A DNA stretch of 5,147 nt from Chloroflexota bacterium (GTDB lineage Bacteria; Chloroflexota; Anaerolineae; UBA3071): contig JACNHM010000262.1 in the NCBI GenBank assembly GCA_014383605.1, forward strand, positions 1-5,147, read 5' to 3'. Position numbers and translations under genes: made by a program. A model generated the notes under the pieces. It saw only the letters and a list, made by a program, of their open reading frames with translations, was not told where the DNA came from and did no database searches. Below, one piece after another: positions 5,136-5,147 of the stretch (position 1 is the first letter of the stretch; each line of letters begins with the position of its first letter).

Positions 5136-5147
5136 AACGTAAAACGT
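5116..5147 (+). repeat. 7-bp tandem tract, at least 4.5 units, through the end of dtd to the window edge
   Basis: Heptamers with consensus R-C-G-T-R-A-A (ACGTGAA, GCGTGAA, ACGTAAA) run from inside the last codons of dtd through its stop codon and to the end of the window. The tract is open on the right and may be longer. Confidence 0.8.

Overview
The window looks like chromosomal DNA from a high-GC bacterium and carries six protein genes: two on the minus strand at the left (one cut by the window edge) and four on the plus strand. No rRNA, tRNA, CRISPR array, transposase or phage gene is visible. I suspect Chloroflexota (Anaerolineae/Caldilineae-like). The reasons are the high GC content, a DUF4349-type lipoprotein, a short S49 peptidase, several Crp/Fnr paralogs with a 'TVETAIR' recognition helix, and degenerate 7-bp tandem tracts between genes. 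This assignment is inference from general familiarity and no phylogenetic marker proves it.

Left block, minus strand. A divergent promoter region (about 1844-2034) drives a soluble, short SppA-like S49 serine peptidase leftwards. After a 142-bp gap follows a DUF4349-type lipoprotein (912 down to the left edge, C-terminus missing). Both are envelope-related by family.

Middle block, plus strand. From the same divergent region a class I SAM-dependent methyltransferase (2035-2820) is transcribed rightwards. Its leader contains a 7-bp-period tract and no Shine-Dalgarno sequence. Next come two paralogous Crp/Fnr-family regulators in tandem, each with its own strong extended -10 promoter (TGGTATAAT). 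Their recognition helices are almost identical, but their ligand domains have diverged: the first is cysteine-rich, the second has one cysteine. The 188 bp between them hold a cluster of hairpins, two of them mutually exclusive.

Right block. The second regulator is followed after four bases by dtd (D-aminoacyl-tRNA deacylase), probably translationally coupled to it.

The most unusual signal is a set of three degenerate tandem tracts, all with a 7-bp period but with different unit sequences, each at a gene boundary. One is in the methyltransferase leader. One is inside the 3' end of the second regulator, where it encodes a repeated heptapeptide tail. One runs through the end of dtd and supplies its stop codon. 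They look like the same kind of element seeded or expanded at gene ends, and their mechanism is not explained by any gene in the window.
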